DNA from: JALZCH01 sp036387135
GTDB lineage: Bacteria; Acidobacteriota; Blastocatellia; Pyrinomonadales; Pyrinomonadaceae
Assembly: GCA_036387135.1 (NCBI GenBank)
Contig: DASVUH010000040.1
Location: 7,320-71,319, forward strand
Reading direction: 5' to 3'
Length of the DNA: 64,000 nt
Part shown: positions 51,508 to 59,478 of the stretch, piece after piece
Layout: every line of letters begins with the position of its first letter
Position numbering within the stretch: position 1 is the stretch's first letter
Notes under the pieces: generated by a model
The model's input: only the letters and a program-made list of their open reading frames with translations
What the model was told of the DNA's origin: nothing
Databases searched by the model: none
Translations under genes and position numbers: made by a program

Positions 51508-51915
51508 TTAACCTTCGGGCGAAGATTTCCGAGCTTTGGAAATATCAATCCATTTAGCGACGTGGTCTGCGACGTGAGCAATGTCGTTTGGTTTTATCAG
51601 GTAATCGTTTGCTCCTGCTTTCATTGCTTCTTCTTTTTCTTTGGCGAATGCCCGACCGGAATAAAATAGAATCGGCGTCTCTTTATCAAGCTCTCGAATT
51701 GCCAGACAAAGGCTGACGCCCGAAACATCGGGAAATGTATGATCAAGCAAATACAGGTCAAACCGCTCGCCGCTTTCCAGGATTTGATAAGCCTTTTCGC
51801 CGCAGGCAGCGGAAGTAATTTCAAATCCAGCATTTCTGAGCATAAATTCCATCAGAATTCTGGTGTCGTCGTGGTCTTCGACGTAAAGAATGTGACCTTT
51901 TACGGAGGTTTCCAT
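51508..51915 (-). CDS. Stand-alone response-regulator receiver protein
   Basis: 135 residues, one CheY-like domain: acidic residues E13/D14, phospho-acceptor D58 in LYLLDHTFPDVSG, and lysine in YLIKPNDIAH. All catalytic residues are present. No output domain or kinase adjoins it. With the three receivers at 1.7-5.1 kb and the DHp-only protein at 42.8 kb it adds to a set of unpaired two-component parts. Confidence 0.85.
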   Translation of the reverse strand: METSVKGHILYVEDHDDTRILMEFMLRNAGFEITSAACGEKAYQILESGERFDLYLLDHTFPDVSGVSLCLAIRELDKETPILFYSGRAFAKEKEEAMKAGANDYLIKPNDIAHVADHVAKWIDISKARKSSPEG

Positions 51916-52074
51916 ATTTTTATAAAAACGTTTGATTAGAAGTGAAGTCCCAAGTGTGAAACAAGCAGCGTGATGCTATCAAAGACCAATTGATTTGTCA
52001 CGTTAAAAAAACGTTACTATTGTGAAGATTTTTTATTGCAACCTCTGTTAAAAGCCTGCATCTAAGTCAGTCCT

Positions 52075-52175
52075 GGGGGTGATAATTTATGATAAATAAA
52101 CACAACACAGGAGCGGATAACTAAACCGTTCCGAATTAATCTAGAAAAAGCGGCATATTTCGGTATGCCGCTTTT
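52075..52175 (+). other. Short transcribed unit? Leader-size ORF ahead of a terminator
   Basis: GGGGGTG (52075-52081) precedes ATG 52089, which opens an 11-codon frame (MINKHNTGADN) ending at 52124. Then AAAAGCGGCATA-TTTCGG-TATGCCGCTTTT (52146-52175) forms a strong terminator hairpin with T-runs both ways. No larger gene uses this terminator on the plus strand. Nothing else is seen in 51916-52256. Confidence 0.25.
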
Positions 52176-52256
52176 ATTTTGGCTTTAAATCCCTTCTTCG
52201 GAATTAATGTTTCCGTTCCCGTACTCATTGCGGAGCATGGCATATATCTAAAGTTT

Positions 52257-52288
52257 AAAAGCCGATAAGAGCAATCTTATCGGCTTTT
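52257..52288 (-). terminator. Hairpin terminator of the 72-residue gene
   Basis: AAAAGCCGATAAGA-GCAA-TCTTATCGGCTTTT, perfect 14-bp arms, 58 nt past the stop of the minus-strand gene at 52347. Confidence 0.75.
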
Positions 52289-52346
52289 AATTTGTTTGTT
52301 ATTTGGTTTATCCGTCGGAGCAGTTCTTGATTATTAGAACCGAGTA

Positions 52347-52565
52347 TTAACGAGATTTTAATTTCTCCAAATGCTCTTGCAGAATTTGGATTACCTTTTC
52401 GGCTTCTGCTCCGTTCAGATACATATTTTGCCATTGCGAGCCGTTATGAGTTATTTGCAAAGCAAATTCTCCTGTTTGATTTGAATTCGATGTTTCACTG
52501 ATTTGAACTTTGAATCTATCGGCTCGGTGTTGAGCCATAGCTTTTTTCACTGCTTCATCTGCCAT
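52347..52565 (-). CDS. Small protein of unknown function
   Basis: 72 residues, probably soluble. The middle reads as beta strands (RFKVQISETS, EFALQITHNGSQWQNMYLN) and the end as an amphipathic helix (GAEAEKVIQILQEHLEKLK). AAAGGGAACAT is found just before the ATG. It has no cysteines, signal or membrane helix, and no family is recognised. It lies just outside the left flank of the tRNA-Val direct repeat. Confidence 0.55.
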   Translation of the reverse strand: MADEAVKKAMAQHRADRFKVQISETSNSNQTGEFALQITHNGSQWQNMYLNGAEAEKVIQILQEHLEKLKSR

Positions 52566-52710
52566 TTATATGTTCCCTTTCTGGGGAGAATGTTCTAAAT
52601 GAAGTATAAAGCATAAAAGCAGCAAAATTCATACTCTGGAATGATAGTCTATGTATAAGACTTAAATAAATTAAAATTGAGCACAAATAAAATGTCGCAT
52701 TTCGCCTCGC

Positions 52711-52803
52711 GTTTGACAGGTTTTCCCGCAATTGGCTATCTTAAAAGCTCGCTTTTGCGTCTGTTCGCAGGCGAATTTAACGGGTATAGGCACTTAGCTC
52801 AGT
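52711..52803 (+). repeat. Direct repeat, left copy: tRNA-Val promoter plus first 16 nt of the tRNA
   Basis: Aligns without gaps to 55211-55303, exactly 2500 bp away, with about nine mismatches. The last 37 bases are identical. It keeps TTGACA (52713-52718) and the tRNA 5' end AGGCACTTAGCTCAGT (52788-52803). The two copies bracket an AT-rich island. Confidence 0.9.
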
Positions 52804-52824
52804 TGTGGGAATCCCACATTTTTT
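52788..52824 (+). pseudogene. Truncated tRNA-Val joined to a terminator
   Basis: Sixteen 5' bases of tRNA-Val run directly into TGTGG-GAATC-CCACA and six T (52804-52824), a compact terminator. The gene cannot make a tRNA, but with the retained promoter it could give a very short transcript. Confidence 0.7.
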
Positions 52825-53323
52825 GTATTAAGCCATATACAAATATTTGCAAAACTTTGGACAAAAATCATTAAAGATTTTCCACATCAGCCCTTAAGCC
52901 TGACTTGGCAAATAACTCTTCAGTTTTCATAACAGCAAAAAAAAGATGTATAAATTCACTTATTAATTCGTAGCTTTGTTTATACCGACACTCAGCTTTT
53001 TAATAGATTCTTTTGGCGTTAATATACCTGATTCAGCAATTAGCTTTACCCTGCATCCTTTTATCTTTGATTTTACTGAAAGCGTTTAAAAATCCTGAAA
53101 AAATAATTAGACTGATGATAGTTTTCATTCCTTTTTGGTGCGTTAATTAATAAGAGATGAAAACTTGAAATAGGAACAAAATACAGTTCAATCAATTGAG
53201 TCTCAAGGCAATGAAAAAGTTGCTCCTAAATTCGCCTCATTCTTAACGGAGAATGATAAACAGTTCCGTTGGACATTAACTGAGACAACTATATTAATGC
53301 CATTAAAAGGATGATGTTTTCTG

Positions 53324-54370
53324 ATGGGAAATGAGGAAATTATTTATCCGAAAACGAAAGACGCAAAGATAATTCTAACTAAAGAAACTGAAGGATTATC
53401 AAGACGACTTTTAGCATTAGGTGTGGCAATAGCTGGTGCTCTTAGTATTGGTGCGGCTTTTTATTTTAGCATAGATGAGTCTGGAAGAGATCCAAGTGTT
53501 AAAAAATGGAACTTAGCTCTTTGGATCCAAGTATTTTTAGCCATTGGAACATCAATGTGCTCCTCAATGCTTTTTTATATATTTTATTCGAGTTTTTTGG
53601 AAAAAAGAGTGCTTAAAGATGTTACTGAAAATGCAGCTAAAGATGCTGTTATATATGCTAATTCTCTGTATTTAGAGAGATTTGAGCGGATGATTCCGAG
53701 TTTCACTTATCCATCTACCAGTTCACCTATGCCAGAATTTCAGATTCATTTTAATAATATCCTAAAGAAATCGAAAATCTATAAATTTAAAGGTGAGGAA
53801 GGAGGATTTACAGCTTTTAGAATTTACAAACTAAGTGATAAAGGTTTTCTGTTGCAAAAGGATATAACTCTACTGATAATGGATCCGCGTTCGAAAACAT
53901 TAATTAGAGAACGGGCAAAAATTGACTTAGCATCGTTTAAACCAAATTTTTCAAAGCAAGAACTCGAAAGCCACATACAAGTTATGCGTAAAGGTATATA
54001 CGCTACTGTTGTTTCAGTATTTGATATTTCTCATAAAACAAGAGTACAGTTAGGTTTCCATACGGAACACCTTTTTTTTCGCTCAGAGATCTTCGATGAT
54101 GGGATTTTTGTTACTTTTTATTTAGGAGGAGAATTTCCGGGTACAGCATTTTATTCCAGTAACACATATATATACCAAGCTTTTCTTGAAAACTTCCGAC
54201 AGATAAATAAAAGTGCAGTTCCTACAATTTCATTTAGCACTCAAATGACTGACAATAATTTATTAGAATTCCTCAAAAAACTAGATTGTGAATTTAAATT
54301 AGATGAACTAAGAGAGTTTAATAAAGAATTATTTAGCAAATATAGCAATATGGTAAAAGACACAGAATAA
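53324..54370 (+). CDS. Two-helix membrane protein with large cytoplasmic domain (island gene)
   Basis: 348 residues. Two N-terminal transmembrane helices (about 28-48 and 66-88) are followed by a linker and a soluble domain (about 135-340). In it, IYKFKGEEGGFTAFRIYKL and ITLLIMDPRSKTLI resemble the 'KG.tGr..R...lp' and 'ilDP' segments found in some membrane-bound proteins of bacterial conflict islands. That comparison is from memory and weak. No catalytic motif is evident. A probable ribosome binding site AAAGGATG precedes it. It pairs with the cupin gene downstream. Confidence 0.6.
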   Translation: MGNEEIIYPKTKDAKIILTKETEGLSRRLLALGVAIAGALSIGAAFYFSIDESGRDPSVKKWNLALWIQVFLAIGTSMCSSMLFYIFYSSFLEKRVLKDVTENAAKDAVIYANSLYLERFERMIPSFTYPSTSSPMPEFQIHFNNILKKSKIYKFKGEEGGFTAFRIYKLSDKGFLLQKDITLLIMDPRSKTLIRERAKIDLASFKPNFSKQELESHIQVMRKGIYATVVSVFDISHKTRVQLGFHTEHLFFRSEIFDDGIFVTFYLGGEFPGTAFYSSNTYIYQAFLENFRQINKSAVPTISFSTQMTDNNLLEFLKKLDCEFKLDELREFNKELFSKYSNMVKDTE

Positions 54371-54478
54371 CTTAGTTAAGATTTATGTTATATTATTAAA
54401 ATATAGAATAAACTGAAATTTGCTTTTATAGTTGATTTTTCAATTAGGACAAACATTCATACTTAACTTGAGGGCAAG

Positions 54479-55111
54479 ATGACTCAAATTTTAAAACAAA
54501 TAATTGATTCGTTAGATTCCCAAAATTGGAGCGACTTGCCAGCAACATTTAGCAAAATAAACGATTTATTAACGCATATTAATTCAAATAGAAATTTACT
54601 TTATGAAGAATTAGCAAGTGAATCATTTGCTGAAAGAGTATCTATAGCAAAAAAATCAAAGGAAGTATCAACCCATTTTAAATGGTGTATTCATAAAGAA
54701 GAAAGATTGGGATATAACGTTTGGATTCATGAGTATAAAGATAAACAGAGCAGGAGATTAGGTTATGCAGAAGTTTTACATAATCATAGGTATTGGTTTA
54801 GTTCACTAATACTATCTGGCGGTTTTGAACATTACAGGTACAATGTTGAAAGGATTGATGATTTCTCATTTAAGCAAATCTCTGTAACAGAAGTAATTAA
54901 TTACTCGAAAGGAGATATTTATACTATAGATTCAGATGTTGTTCACACTTTGAAAAATATAAAGGATTCAACACTAACTTTAGTTATAGGAAGCAAAGGA
55001 ATTAAGCCTTATAGTGAAGAATTTGTGCCTTCAACAAAAAAAATAAACCGCCACTATCCTTTTTTATCAAGAATTGAAAAAGAATATCCTTTTCTAAAAA
55101 AAATAATATAA
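54479..55111 (+). CDS. Cysteine-dioxygenase-like cupin protein (island gene)
   Basis: 210 residues. An N-terminal helical part (1-75) precedes a cupin barrel. EVLHNHRYWFSSLILSGGFEHYRY (about 98-121) carries the HxH metal motif, and GDIYTIDSDVVHTLKNIKD (about 146-164) carries the distal His, the order seen in cysteine dioxygenases. It lacks other features needed to say cysteine is the substrate. GAGGGCAAG precedes the ATG. The AT-rich codon use matches the neighbouring island gene. Confidence 0.65.
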   Translation: MTQILKQIIDSLDSQNWSDLPATFSKINDLLTHINSNRNLLYEELASESFAERVSIAKKSKEVSTHFKWCIHKEERLGYNVWIHEYKDKQSRRLGYAEVLHNHRYWFSSLILSGGFEHYRYNVERIDDFSFKQISVTEVINYSKGDIYTIDSDVVHTLKNIKDSTLTLVIGSKGIKPYSEEFVPSTKKINRHYPFLSRIEKEYPFLKKII

Positions 55112-55210
55112 TACATCCTCGCTCTAAGAATTCTTAGTCTCACTAGTCCTAACATGAACATGCAGCGAATTCACAGAGGACTCCATAAATGGACACTACC
55201 TTTTTACTGT

Positions 55211-55287
55211 GCTTGACAGGTTTTTGCTCAATTCGTTATCTTTAAAGTTCGCTTTTGCGTCTGTTTGCAGGCGAATTTAACGGGTAT

Positions 55288-55303
<16 letters not shown>
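55211..55303 (+). repeat. Direct repeat, right copy, with the functional tRNA-Val promoter
   Basis: Contains TTGACA (55213-55218) and, 17 bases on, TTATCT (55236-55241) as a plausible promoter for tRNA-Val, then continues into the intact tRNA gene. It is the partner of 52711-52803. Confidence 0.85.
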
Positions 55304-55359
<56 letters not shown>

Positions 55360-55519
55360 TCATTTCACGTTTTTGATAGGATGCTCCGTAAGTATTTTGC
55401 ATTGACACGAACAACTACGACGCGCTTCTAACGGCGCGCCGGATTATGAGTGTCCGCGCGGCGTTGGAGGCGCGTAAATTATAAGCAAAATCGCTCCTAT
55501 CGGATCAAATCTTTGGTTA

Positions 55520-55638
55520 GTGAATCGTGAATCGAAAATCGTGAATCGGTCGGAGCAATCTATTTTGCTTCGGTTTAATTATTGAAAATCGTGATTAGTA
55601 AACGAAACTATTCACGATTCACGATTTACAATTCACGA
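55520..55638. repeat. Heptanucleotide-period hairpin in the thrS leader
   Basis: Left array GTGAATC, GTGAATC, GAAAATC, GTGAATC (55520-55547) and right array TTCACGA, TTCACGA, TTTACAA, TTCACGA (55611-55638) can pair over a 63-nt loop. The right arm ends 5 nt before the thrS ATG, where no Shine-Dalgarno is seen. Confidence 0.8.
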
Positions 55639-55643
55639 ATGTT

Positions 55644-57626
55644 ATGAACGAAATAAACGTAAAAATCGGCGAAAATTCTCGCAGCATTGCCGCTCCCGTT
55701 TCGGTGGCGGAGGTGCTGAAATCCGTTGACCGCGAAGCAGCGAAAAAAGCTCTGGCGGCGCGCATTAACGGGCGCGAAGTTGATTTGAATTATCAACTCA
55801 ATCCGAACGGCGAACAAGCCGTCAGCGTCGAACCGATTCTGCCCGACACGCGCGACGGTTTGGAAGTTATTCGTCATTCCACCGCGCATCTTTTTGCGGC
55901 GGCACTTTTGGATTTATATCCCGGAACTAAATTGGGCGTTGGTCCCGCGCTGCTGGACGACCCGCGTTACGGTTTTTATTACGATTTCATTGCGCCGCAG
56001 CAATTAACGGAAGCGGATTTGCCGTCTATCGAAAAACGGATGCGTCAGATTGCAGGAAAAAATCTTGCTTATCGCCGCGAGGACGTAGAGAAAGACGCTA
56101 TTTTAAAAATCTTTGCAGAGCGCGACGAGCCTTTGAAATGCGAGTTGATTTCCGAGAAAGTTTCCTCGGAAGAAAAAGCGAGCATTTATTATATTGACGG
56201 CTCGCCGTTTATTGATTTCTGTCTCGGTCCGCACGTTCCGAACACGAATAAATTAAAGGCTTTTAAACTGCTGGCGATTTCCGGCGCTTACTGGAAAGGC
56301 GATGCCAACAACCAGCAAATGCAGCGGATTTACGGAACTGCCTTTGCGACGCAGGAAGAATTAGACGCCTGGCTCAAGCAGCGCGAAGAAGCCGAACGCC
56401 GCGATCATCGCCGTTTGGGGCGAGAACTCGATTTATTTTCGATTCAGGATGAATACGGGCAAGGCTTAATTCTCTGGCATCCCAAGGGCGGAATTATTCG
56501 GATGGAAATGGAAAATTTCCTCCGCGAAAAATTGCAGCAGCACGGATACAGTTTCGTTTTCACGCCGCATATCGCGAAACGCGATTTGTGGAAAATTTCG
56601 GGACACGAAGAAAATTATGCAGACGGAATGTTTGCGCCGACGCATATTGAAGGCGATGACGGTGCCGAATTTCGTCTGAAACCGATGAATTGCCCGTTTC
56701 ACATCGGAATTTTTAAGGCTTCGCCGAAATCTTACCGTGATTTGCCCCAGCGTTATTCCGAAATGGGAACGGTTTACCGCGCCGAATTGTCCGGCACTCT
56801 GCACGGTTTAATGCGAGTGCGCGGATTTACCGTTGACGACGCGCATTTGTTCGTCCGTCCCGATCAGGCGCAGCGTGAAATCGGCGATTGTCTCGACTTT
56901 GCCATTGACGTTTTCAACACCTACGGTTTTGACAAAGTTAAGTTTGAATTATCGGTTCGCGGCGGCGCGGAAAACAAAGGCTATCTCGGAGCAGACGAAG
57001 ATTGGGCAAATGCCGAAAAAGCTCTCGCGCAGGCTTTAAACGAACGAAATATTTCTTACGAAAGAATCGAAGGCGAAGCCGCGTTTTACGGTCCGAAAAT
57101 TGACATCAAAATTACCGACGCCATCGGGCGCGTTTGGCAGCTCGGCACGATTCAATACGATTTCAATTTGCCGGAGCGATTTCAGCTTGAATACGTCGGC
57201 GAAGACGGTCAGAAACATCGCCCGGTGATGATTCACCGCGCGTTATTCGGTTCGGTCGAAAGATTTTTCGGAATTCTCGTCGAGCAGTACGCCGGAGGGT
57301 TTCCGTTGTGGCTCGCGCCGGTGCAAATCACTGTGCTGCCGATTACCGACCGCATTAACGATTACGCCGAAGAAATTGCGAATGAATTAAAACAAGCCGG
57401 TTTTCGCGTTGAATTAAATTTAAAATCTGATAAAATCGGGGCGAAAATCCGTGACGCGCAATTACAGAAAATCCCTTTTATGCTCGTTTTGGGCGACAAG
57501 GAAAAAGAAGAAAAAGTCATCGCCGTCCGCGAAAAAGCGAAAGGCGATTTGGGCGCGATGACGCTCGCGGAATTCAAAGAAATGGCGCAGCGCTTGAAAG
57601 AGACGCGCGCTTTGGCAAACACCTAA
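55644..57626 (+). CDS. thrS: Threonyl-tRNA synthetase
   Basis: 660 residues with the full-length architecture: TGS domain (1-63), editing domain with HSTAHLFAAALL (about 77-88), class II catalytic core with MNCPFHIGIF (about 350-360), motif 2 RAELSGTLHGLMRVRGF and motif 3 IHRALFGSVERFFGILVE, then the anticodon-binding domain (about 555-655). It charges tRNA-Thr in the cytosol. It is followed by infC, rpmI and rplT, a conserved bacterial order. Its leader holds a long repeat hairpin. Confidence 0.97.
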   Translation: MNEINVKIGENSRSIAAPVSVAEVLKSVDREAAKKALAARINGREVDLNYQLNPNGEQAVSVEPILPDTRDGLEVIRHSTAHLFAAALLDLYPGTKLGVGPALLDDPRYGFYYDFIAPQQLTEADLPSIEKRMRQIAGKNLAYRREDVEKDAILKIFAERDEPLKCELISEKVSSEEKASIYYIDGSPFIDFCLGPHVPNTNKLKAFKLLAISGAYWKGDANNQQMQRIYGTAFATQEELDAWLKQREEAERRDHRRLGRELDLFSIQDEYGQGLILWHPKGGIIRMEMENFLREKLQQHGYSFVFTPHIAKRDLWKISGHEENYADGMFAPTHIEGDDGAEFRLKPMNCPFHIGIFKASPKSYRDLPQRYSEMGTVYRAELSGTLHGLMRVRGFTVDDAHLFVRPDQAQREIGDCLDFAIDVFNTYGFDKVKFELSVRGGAENKGYLGADEDWANAEKALAQALNERNISYERIEGEAAFYGPKIDIKITDAIGRVWQLGTIQYDFNLPERFQLEYVGEDGQKHRPVMIHRALFGSVERFFGILVEQYAGGFPLWLAPVQITVLPITDRINDYAEEIANELKQAGFRVELNLKSDKIGAKIRDAQLQKIPFMLVLGDKEKEEKVIAVREKAKGDLGAMTLAEFKEMAQRLKETRALANT

Positions 57627-57702
57627 AAGTTCAAAGTTCAAAGTTCAAAGTTCAAAGTTGTTTTTCTAACCTTGAACCTTGAACCTTGAACCTGGAACTT
57701 TG
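57626..57702. repeat. Heptanucleotide-period hairpin in the infC leader
   Basis: AAAGTTC x4 then AAAGTTG (57626-57660), a 9-nt loop, then CCTTGAA x3 and CCTGGAA, CTTTG (57670-57702). The arms pair with about one mismatch per heptad. It starts in the thrS stop codon and ends 6 nt before the infC ribosome binding site. Confidence 0.85.
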
Positions 57703-57722
57703 CCGACGAAGGAGACAAACAT

Positions 57723-58361
57723 ATAGCTAACGGTTTTAGAGGCAGAGGCAATCGTAATTTTCAGCGAAAAGAGCCGCCGCAAAGAATTAACGAACGCATT
57801 CGCGTTCCGGCGGTGCGCGTTGTCACGGAAGAAGGCGAGCAATTGGGCGTGATGGACACGCGCGACGCTATCAGAACGGCACGCAATCAAGGGCTTGATT
57901 TGGTCGAAATTTCGCCGAACGCGCAGCCGCCGGTTTGCAAAATTATTGATTACGGCAAATTTCAATACGAAGCAAAGAAACGCGCCAACGAAGCAAAGAA
58001 AAAGCAGGTTACCGTTTCGGTCAAAGAAATCAAGTTTCGCCCCGGAACTGACGACCACGATTACAATTATCGCGTCAAACACGCGCGAGAATGGCTCGAA
58101 GACGGTGACAAAGTGCGTGCCGCGATTGCGTTTCGCGGGCGCGAAATGGCTCACCGCGAGCTGGGCGCAAAGATTTTGGCTCGCTTGATTAAAGAGCTGT
58201 CGGATATGGCTGATGTCGAGGTCGCGCCGAAAATGGAAGGCTATCAAATGTTTACGATTTTGACGCCGAAAAAAGCCAAAGTGGTGAAACCGCCTGAAAA
58301 ACCGAAAACGGATAAACCGAGCGGCGGTGGTACAGGTGAAGGCTCGAAACCGAGCGAGTAG
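57723..58361 (+). CDS. infC: Translation initiation factor IF-3 (AUA start)
   Basis: 212 residues when read from ATA 57723. The conserved IF-3 N-terminus RINERIRVPAVRVVTEEGEQLG lies upstream of the first ATG/GTG candidates, so the start must precede them. AAGGAGA (57709-57715) is correctly spaced for ATA. The rest is standard: LVEISPNAQPPVCKIIDYGKF, then the C-terminal domain with VSVKEIKFRPGTDDHDY and MEGYQMF. A 26-residue Pro/Lys/Gly tail follows. Rare AUU/AUC/AUA starts are a known infC trait, linked to IF-3 repressing its own translation. Confidence 0.9.
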   Translation: MANGFRGRGNRNFQRKEPPQRINERIRVPAVRVVTEEGEQLGVMDTRDAIRTARNQGLDLVEISPNAQPPVCKIIDYGKFQYEAKKRANEAKKKQVTVSVKEIKFRPGTDDHDYNYRVKHAREWLEDGDKVRAAIAFRGREMAHRELGAKILARLIKELSDMADVEVAPKMEGYQMFTILTPKKAKVVKPPEKPKTDKPSGGGTGEGSKPSE

Positions 58362-58445
58362 TTTTTTGTCTGCCAAACAATTGAAATATTCGGTTTGTTT
58401 CGCGGATTAATTGTTTTTAAATCGAAAATTGAGGGAGTTATTTTT

Positions 58446-58649
58446 ATGCCGAAATTAAAAACACACAAGGGAGCGCAAAAGCGTTTTCGCCAAACTGCGA
58501 CGGGCAAATTTAAACGCGGACATTCGCACGCCCGGCACATTTTAACCAGCAAAACATCGAAGCGGAAACGCAATCTCGATATTGACACTTATGTTTCCGA
58601 GTCTGACCACGATAGGGTCGCGCGGATGCTGCCGTATGGAAGAGACTAA
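58446..58649 (+). CDS. rpmI: 50S ribosomal protein L35
   Basis: 67 residues from ATG 58446 with GGGAG upstream. MPKLKTHKGAQKRFRQTATG and HSHARHILTSKTSKRKR are the L35 signatures. The last residues are a little longer than in short L35 forms. It follows infC by 84 nt. It is a component of the large ribosomal subunit. Confidence 0.96.
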   Translation: MPKLKTHKGAQKRFRQTATGKFKRGHSHARHILTSKTSKRKRNLDIDTYVSESDHDRVARMLPYGRD

Positions 58650-58652
58650 GAA

Positions 58653-58713
58653 ATTATGAATGATGAATGCGGAGTGATGAATTAAATTCATCGTTCATAA
58701 TTCATACTTCATC
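58653..58713. repeat. Heptanucleotide-period hairpin in the rplT leader
   Basis: ATGAATG, ATGAATG, CGGAGTG, ATGAATT (58656-58683) facing AATTCAT, CGTTCAT, AATTCAT, ACTTCAT (58685-58712). The inner pair is perfect and the outer ones are imperfect. It fills the gap between rpmI and the rplT ribosome binding site. Confidence 0.8.
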
Positions 58714-58742
58714 GTTTAAACGACTGAAAGGAGTTTATAAGA

Positions 58743-59114
58743 ATGCCAAGAGCAAAACGCGGAAATAAGCGTCTTGAGAAACGCAAAAAAATATTAAAAC
58801 TAGCTAAAGGTTATTTTTTAACAAAATCGAAACTTTACCGTCAGGCGCGCGAGTCCGTTCAGCGCGCGCTGAAATTCGCTTATGTCGGACGCAAACGCAA
58901 AAAGAGAGATTTTCGCAAACTGTGGATCATCCGCATCGGCGCGGCTGCGCGTCTGAACGGAATGAATTATTCACAATTTATGCACGGTTTGAAAGTCGCC
59001 GGAATCGAATTGGACAGAAAGGTTCTGGCAGATTTGGCGGCGAAACAGCCGGAAGCCTTTACTGCTTTGGCTGGACAAGTCAAAGACGCTTTGAGCAATA
59101 AACAGGCGGCTTAG
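58743..59114 (+). CDS. rplT: 50S ribosomal protein L20
   Basis: 123 residues. PRAKRGNKRLEKRKKILKLAKG, RESVQRALKFAYVGRKRKKRDFRKLWI and the conserved RIGAAARLNGMNYSQFMHGLK are present. GAAAGGAG lies ahead of the ATG. L20 is an early assembly protein of the 50S subunit and in several bacteria represses the infC-rpmI-rplT operon. The usual L20 binding leader was not recognised here; a repeat hairpin occupies the spacer. Confidence 0.97.
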   Translation: MPRAKRGNKRLEKRKKILKLAKGYFLTKSKLYRQARESVQRALKFAYVGRKRKKRDFRKLWIIRIGAAARLNGMNYSQFMHGLKVAGIELDRKVLADLAAKQPEAFTALAGQVKDALSNKQAA

Positions 59115-59148
59115 ATAATCTTTCAAACCGCTGAAGGAGATAGCGAAA

Positions 59149-59418
59149 ATGCTGTTTATGGTGATTGAAAAATTCAAAAACCAGGATGCCAAAGCGGTTT
59201 ACAAAAGATTTCAGGAACAAGGGCGAATGATGCCCGACGGATTGAAATACATTGATAGCTGGGTCGAAGCAAGCTTCAATCGTTGTTTTCAATTGATGGA
59301 ATGCGACGACCCACTTTTATTTCAGCAATGGATTGCCAAATGGCAGGATTTGATGGAGTTTGAGATTGTTCCGGTTGTGCCTTCGGCGGAAGCGAAAAAA
59401 TCAATAACTTCAATTTGA
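59149..59418 (+). CDS. DUF3303-family small protein
   Basis: 89 residues, a compact alpha/beta (dabb-like) fold: MLFMVIEKFKNQDAKAVYKRF, then GRMMPDGLKYIDSWVEASFNRCFQLMEC and WIAKWQDLMEFEIVPVVPS. This matches DUF3303, whose function is unknown. GAAGGAG precedes the ATG. It is the last gene of the ribosomal operon before a strong terminator. Confidence 0.85.
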   Translation: MLFMVIEKFKNQDAKAVYKRFQEQGRMMPDGLKYIDSWVEASFNRCFQLMECDDPLLFQQWIAKWQDLMEFEIVPVVPSAEAKKSITSI

Positions 59419-59438
59419 TTTTTTACGCCAAAGATTTA

Positions 59439-59475
59439 AAAAGCGCTAAGTTTTCGATGAAAACTTAGCGCTTTT
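59439..59475. terminator. Bidirectional terminator between DUF3303 and kbl
   Basis: Perfect 17-bp arms (59439-59455 and 59459-59475) with a GAT loop and A/T-runs at both ends, serving two convergent operons. Confidence 0.9.
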
Positions 59476-59478
59476 ATT

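Larger units (their letters stand above)
52804..55210. mobile_element. AT-rich island between the tRNA-Val direct repeats
   Basis: About 2.4 kb, clearly richer in A+T than the surrounding genes, with two plus-strand genes (53324-54370 and 54479-55111). It is bounded by the 93-bp direct repeats. No integrase or transposase is visible, so how it entered is unknown. The 500 bases before 53324 and the 98 after 55111 show no supported gene. Confidence 0.5.

Noticed and set aside
55360..55643. T-box riboswitch ahead of thrS
   Set aside because: No T-box consensus or specifier-loop arrangement is visible. The leader is dominated by heptad repeats.
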